Assembly (NCBI GenBank): GCA_904501685.1
Contig: CAJGBX010000052.1
Location: forward strand, 1-9,292
Length of the DNA stretch: 9,292 bases
Reading direction: 5' to 3'
Source of the DNA: Clostridiaceae bacterium
GTDB lineage: Bacteria > Bacillota > Clostridia > Oscillospirales > Acutalibacteraceae
Part shown: positions 5,845 through 9,292 of the stretch, one piece after another
Layout: every line of letters starts with the position of its first letter
Numbering within the stretch: position 1 is the first letter of the stretch
Program-made: the position numbers and the translations under genes
The notes under the pieces: model-generated
What the model was told of the DNA's origin: nothing
Databases searched by the model: none
What the model saw: only the letters and a program-made list of their open reading frames with translations

Positions 5845-6669
5845 TTAATAATTATAGGTTTTTTCGGAAAATACTTTATATACCGAAATATTGTTTAATT
5901 TGATAAATTGTGCCTTTAAATCGGATTTTGAAATCTTTACTGTAGTTTTATCATCAATTTCATAAGCTTTACGTCCGTCACACAACAGCTGAATCGACGA
6001 TAAATCACCGCTTGAGATATTTATGTAAACCTCATGCGATGCGTCTAAAACGACCGAGCGTGCAACTAAGGTATGCGGACAAACCGGAGTTAACACAAAG
6101 CACTGAAGCTCGGGGTCAACAACCGGACCGCCTGCTGAAAGCGAATAAGCCGTTGAGCCGGTTGGAGTTGAAGCGATTATACCGTCGGCTCGGTAGTTTA
6201 TAGTATCATTACCTATTTTTAAATTTATATCGATTACATTAGACAAGGTATTTTTAGATATTACGGCATCGTTTAAGCAGTGGCAAACATCCACAACCTT
6301 ACCGTCAACAATTTTTTCCGCCTTTAAAAGCATTCTTGTTTCAATTGAAAAATCGTTGTCGGATAAACGCTTTAAAACCTCTAAATTATCACTGTCAACC
6401 GAAGCCAAATATCCAAGTCTTCCGGCGTTTATACCTAAAATCGGATAGTTATGTTCAGCAGCAGCTTTAGCAACCTTTAAAATTGTACCGTCACCGCCAA
6501 TTACTACAACTGCGTCAATATCATCAGGCATTTTACAGCAAGAATTTATTTCCCTGGAAAACTCCGAAATAACAGTTTCAGTACCGCTTAGGGTCAGAAT
6601 ATCCGAAACCTTATATGCCAGCTCTAATCCTATTGATTTTTCTTTATTATAAACTATGAGGATTTTCAA
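5845..6669 (-). CDS. nadK: NAD kinase
   Basis: Cytoplasmic enzyme that phosphorylates NAD to NADP, supplying the cofactor for biosynthesis; 274 residues, within the family's range. The diagnostic GGDGT motif is at 58-62, with Asp60 as the expected catalytic residue. It is followed by NDAVI (133-137) and the glycine-rich TPTGSTAYSLSAGGP (168-182) of the NAD-binding C-terminal domain. The start codon is TTG. It is well supported because AAGGGAGGAA (6684-6675) lies upstream with GGAGG seven bases away and the protein begins directly with the first beta strand (KILIVYN). The gene sits 26 bases after tlyA and 19 before argR. Confidence 0.96.
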   Translation of the reverse strand: MKILIVYNKEKSIGLELAYKVSDILTLSGTETVISEFSREINSCCKMPDDIDAVVVIGGDGTILKVAKAAAEHNYPILGINAGRLGYLASVDSDNLEVLKRLSDNDFSIETRMLLKAEKIVDGKVVDVCHCLNDAVISKNTLSNVIDINLKIGNDTINYRADGIIASTPTGSTAYSLSAGGPVVDPELQCFVLTPVCPHTLVARSVVLDASHEVYINISSGDLSSIQLLCDGRKAYEIDDKTTVKISKSDLKAQFIKLNNISVYKVFSEKTYNY

Positions 6670-6674
6670 AAATA

Positions 6675-6684
6675 TTCCTCCCTT
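6675..6684 (-). promoter_or_regulatory. Ribosome binding site fixing the TTG start of nadK
   Basis: AAGGGAGGAA on the minus strand places its GGAGG core seven bases before TTG (6669-6667). No ATG or GTG in frame is better placed, so the unusual start is decided by this site. Confidence 0.85.
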
Positions 6685-6695
6685 AAATATTTTTT

Positions 6696-7505
6696 TTACT
6701 TATCAAGCTCTTGATGCGAGGCATTTACAACATCTTCTACGGTAACCGAGCAAAGATTTTCACCAATATCGGTTTTTCTGATATAAACCAGGTACTCAAT
6801 ATTACCCTCAGGCCCTTTTACGGGCGAATATGTCAAGCCTAAAACAGTTAAATTATTCGCAATAATCATATCAATAGTTTTTTGAACCGTTTCGATATGT
6901 ACGCTCTTATCACGAACAACACCCTTTTTGCCAACCTTATCCTTCCCTGCCTCAAACTGTGGTTTTATAAGGCAAACGGCTTCGCCGCCTGATTTCATAA
7001 GCTCACGCATAACGGGAACAATTATCGAAAGCGAAATAAACGAAACATCAACCGAGCAAAAATCTAATTCCTCAGGAATCTCAACATGCGTTACATATCT
7101 GAAATTCGTACGCTCCATATTTACGACCCTATCATCGGTTCTCAGCTTCCAAGCAAGCTGACCGTAACCAACGTCTATTGCATACACCTTAGAAGCACCG
7201 TTTTGAAGCATACAATCTGTAAATCCACCGGTTGAAGCACCAATATCAGCACAGAATTTCCCCTCTAAAGCTATAGGAAAATTTTCCATAGCCTTTTCGA
7301 GCTTCAAACCGCCTCGGCTGACATATTTCAAGGGATTACTTCTAACCTCAATAATATCGTCTTCCTTAACGGTAGTACCCGGCTTATCAGCCTTTTGATT
7401 ATTTACATAAACAACACCGGCCATAATAAGGGTCTTCGCCTTTTCACGACTATCACAAAACCCTTGTTCAAACACCGCCGCATCAAGTCTTTTTTTATTG
7501 TTCAA
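6696..7505 (-). CDS. tlyA: TlyA-family rRNA 2'-O-methyltransferase (hemolysin family name)
   Basis: Predicted S-adenosylmethionine-dependent RNA 2'-O-methyltransferase; 269 residues, full length. Mycobacterial TlyA modifies 16S and 23S rRNA, and the 'hemolysin' label is historical. The N-terminal S4 RNA-binding domain covers about 6-65 (KRLDAAVFEQG through VSRGGLKL). The FtsJ-like domain begins with the SAM motif DIGASTGGFTD (87-97). Lys68, Asp153 (VDVSFIS), Lys181 (LIKPQFE) and Glu237 match the Lys-Asp-Lys-Glu tetrad of the family, with almost the numbering I recall for the mycobacterial protein. The start is TTG at 7505, giving an 11-base overlap with the end of dxs; AAAGAGGT lies nine bases upstream inside dxs. 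The overlap suggests translational coupling. The exact rRNA target in this organism is not known from sequence. Confidence 0.95.
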   Translation of the reverse strand: MNNKKRLDAAVFEQGFCDSREKAKTLIMAGVVYVNNQKADKPGTTVKEDDIIEVRSNPLKYVSRGGLKLEKAMENFPIALEGKFCADIGASTGGFTDCMLQNGASKVYAIDVGYGQLAWKLRTDDRVVNMERTNFRYVTHVEIPEELDFCSVDVSFISLSIIVPVMRELMKSGGEAVCLIKPQFEAGKDKVGKKGVVRDKSVHIETVQKTIDMIIANNLTVLGLTYSPVKGPEGNIEYLVYIRKTDIGENLCSVTVEDVVNASHQELDK

Positions 7506-9292
7506 GTGATAATACCTCTTTTACTTTTTTAACCATTGAATTTGAATCTAATCCGTATTTTTGACGCTGAGAACTAACAGAGGCCTGCTTTACAAAATCT
7601 TCTACAGCACTGACAAAATATTTTCCGGAAAATCCTAATTTTATCAGCTTAAAACCAAAGCACTCGGCAACACCGCCGCTTAAAATACCCTCTTCAAAAA
7701 ACAATATATTACTATAATGAGCTGATTTTTCTATTAAAACATCAGAAATAGGATTGACAACATTCAACTTTATTACGGTTACCTTTATATCTTCTGATTC
7801 AAGACATTGCTTGGCTTTTAAAGCCTCTGATATTAATGTACCATAGGTAATAATTGCCGTTTCCCCGTCACCAAATATATTAAATTCCTCCAAAACATTA
7901 CCGAAATCAGAATTTTCGGGTTCAGAGCCTCTGGGGTACCTTATAGCGGCAACTCCATTAGGATTATTTAATCGATTTTCCAACATTTTTTGAAGCTCGT
8001 AAAAGCTAGCCGGTGCATAAATCTTAACATTTGGTATTGCTGACAAAAACGCAACGTCAAAAAGGCCCTGATGTGTTTCACCGTCATCACCGACAAAGCC
8101 TGCACGGTCAATAGCAAAAGTTAACGGCAGATTTGCAATTGCGGCATCGTGAATAATCTGGTCTACACCACGCTGTAAAAAGGTTGAATATACAGCAAAT
8201 ACCGGTTTTAATCCGTTAGCCGCTAAAGCCGCGGCAAAGGTCACAGCATGCTCCTCAGCAATTCCAACATCAAAAAATCTGTCCTTAAATCGCTTTGAAA
8301 AGTCTTTTAAGCCGGTGCCGACCGTCATTGCCGCGGTTATTGCACAGATTTTATCATCCTTTGCTGCTAACTCCAATAATTTATTACCAAAAACCGAAGA
8401 AAAACTTTCCTTGGATTTCGGTAACACACCTGTTTTAACATTAAATCCTGAAACTCCGTGAAAATCACCGGGATTTTGCTCTGCAGGCTGATAGCCCTTA
8501 CCCTTTACGGTCTTGGTGTGTATAATTACGGGTCGTTTAAGAATTTTAGAAAGTTCAATAATCTCGCATAAGCTATCTAAATCATGCCCGTCAACAGGAC
8601 CCATATAATAAAATCCCAAAGATTCAAAAATATTACTATGATAGAGTGCATTTTTAACCATTTGCTTAAAATGCACTAAAATCGACCGCAAAAACTGACC
8701 AATAAGCGGAATTTTTACTAAAAAACGCTCAACCCCTGATTTGAATTTAAAATAACCCTTTGTTGCACGCATAGTGCTCAAGTGTTTTGCTAAAGAGCCG
8801 TTGCTTCTTGAAATCGACATTTTATTGTCATTAAGAATGACAATAAGCTTATTATATTTTTTGTTAACATTATTTAACGCCTCATAAACCATACCGCCGG
8901 TCAAAGCACCGTCACCGATTACAGCAACAGCATAACCATCCTCTCCCTTGAGAGAATTGGCTACACAAGTTCCTAAAGCCGACGAAACCGAGGTACTGCT
9001 ATGCCCGGTAATAAAGCTATCGTGAAGGCTTTCTTCAGGCTTCATAAATCCCGAAATGCCGTCCTCCTTACGCAATGAGCAGAACTGCTCATATCTGCCG
9101 GTAAGCAATTTATGCGGATAGCACTGATGACCGACATCGAAAACAATTGTATCCTCAGGAGAATTAAAGCACTTATGCAAAGCGACAGTTAATTCAACTG
9201 CACCCAGGTTTGAGGCTAAATGTCCGCCGTTTTGAGAAACCGTATTAATAATACAGTCTCTCATCTCATCACAGAGAACCTTTAGCTCATCA
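7495..9292 (-). CDS. dxs: 1-deoxy-D-xylulose-5-phosphate synthase, 5' end cut by window edge
   Basis: First enzyme of the methylerythritol phosphate pathway. It condenses pyruvate and glyceraldehyde 3-phosphate to DXP using thiamine diphosphate, feeding isoprenoid synthesis. The frame stays open to the window edge: nine codons (DELKVLCDE) precede the first in-window Met (9264), and family alignment suggests roughly 20 more residues outside. Counting from that Met, visible motifs are GGHLASNLG (13-21), DVGHQCYPHKLLTGR (43-57), the thiamine-diphosphate site GDGALTGGM (117-125) with NDNKMS (145-150), the catalytic-glutamate segment GIAEEHAVT (334-342), and DRAGFVGDDGETHQG (386-400). The C-terminal transketolase domain is complete. 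The 3' end overlaps tlyA by 11 bases. It is the first gene seen of the operon; the operon promoter, and probably xseA/xseB/ispA-type genes, lie outside. Confidence 0.97.
   Translation of the reverse strand, partial: DELKVLCDEMRDCIINTVSQNGGHLASNLGAVELTVALHKCFNSPEDTIVFDVGHQCYPHKLLTGRYEQFCSLRKEDGISGFMKPEESLHDSFITGHSSTSVSSALGTCVANSLKGEDGYAVAVIGDGALTGGMVYEALNNVNKKYNKLIVILNDNKMSISRSNGSLAKHLSTMRATKGYFKFKSGVERFLVKIPLIGQFLRSILVHFKQMVKNALYHSNIFESLGFYYMGPVDGHDLDSLCEIIELSKILKRPVIIHTKTVKGKGYQPAEQNPGDFHGVSGFNVKTGVLPKSKESFSSVFGNKLLELAAKDDKICAITAAMTVGTGLKDFSKRFKDRFFDVGIAEEHAVTFAAALAANGLKPVFAVYSTFLQRGVDQIIHDAAIANLPLTFAIDRAGFVGDDGETHQGLFDVAFLSAIPNVKIYAPASFYELQKMLENRLNNPNGVAAIRYPRGSEPENSDFGNVLEEFNIFGDGETAIITYGTLISEALKAKQCLESEDIKVTVIKLNVVNPISDVLIEKSAHYSNILFFEEGILSGGVAECFGFKLIKLGFSGKYFVSAVEDFVKQASVSSQRQKYGLDSNSMVKKVKEVLSLEQ
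7514..7521 (-). promoter_or_regulatory. Ribosome binding site for tlyA within dxs
   Basis: AAAGAGGT on the minus strand lies inside the last codons of dxs, nine bases before TTG (7505-7503). The tlyA start and dxs stop interleave, so ribosomes finishing dxs are well placed to start tlyA. Confidence 0.7.

Noticed and set aside
5851..5879. Possible internal promoter before argR (TATAAT on the minus strand at 5856-5851)
   Set aside because: No -35-like hexamer at 16-18 bases; the -10 match overlaps the AT-rich last codons of nadK.
6012..6203. A 63-codon + strand frame opposite nadK
   Set aside because: Antisense to the conserved NAD-binding region; no supporting signals.
6928..7161. A 77-codon + strand frame opposite tlyA
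   Set aside because: Antisense shadow of the conserved methyltransferase domain; low-complexity Ser/Thr-rich product.

Overview
The window looks like the chromosome of a low-G+C, endospore-forming member of the Clostridia (Firmicutes), perhaps an Oscillospirales/Ruminococcaceae-type gut lineage. The grounds are the gene order dxs-tlyA-nadK-argR-recN, the AT-rich codon use, strong AGGAGG-type ribosome binding sites, and a spore-germination gene pair of the cwlJ-gerQ kind. Genus-level placement is inference. No plasmid, phage, IS, CRISPR or RNA-gene signature is visible.

Layout: positions 1-1182 hold a very AT-rich leader (about 17% G+C over the first 132 bases) and a Xer-type tyrosine recombinase on the + strand, ending in a clear intrinsic terminator (1186-1212). 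Positions 1278-2351 hold two + strand genes 21 bases apart, a CwlJ-like cortex-lytic hydrolase and a GerQ-like coat protein, preceded by a candidate sporulation-sigma promoter. A 16-bp perfect hairpin (2384-2421) lies between them and the convergent minus-strand block and can serve both sides.

Positions 2439-9292 are all on the minus strand. Read in transcription order they are dxs (5' end outside the window), tlyA, nadK, argR, recN and tyrS. The first five are packed with an 11-base overlap or gaps of 9-26 bases and look like one operon. It joins an isoprenoid-precursor enzyme, a TlyA-family methyltransferase, NAD kinase, the arginine repressor and a DNA-repair ATPase; this is a conserved Firmicutes neighbourhood, not one pathway. 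tyrS follows recN after 36 bases and appears to have its own sigma-A promoter embedded in the end of recN, with a short palindrome at the predicted transcription start and no room for a T-box leader.

No gene here looks like a previously undescribed system. Points worth a second look are the lysine-poor, asparagine-rich GerQ-like protein beside CwlJ, the private tyrS promoter with possible operator, the repeated TGTATAA elements ahead of the recombinase, the frequent TTG starts, and the absence of spoIVB/spo0A after recN. Functional calls rest on recognisable motifs read by eye; no database search was run.
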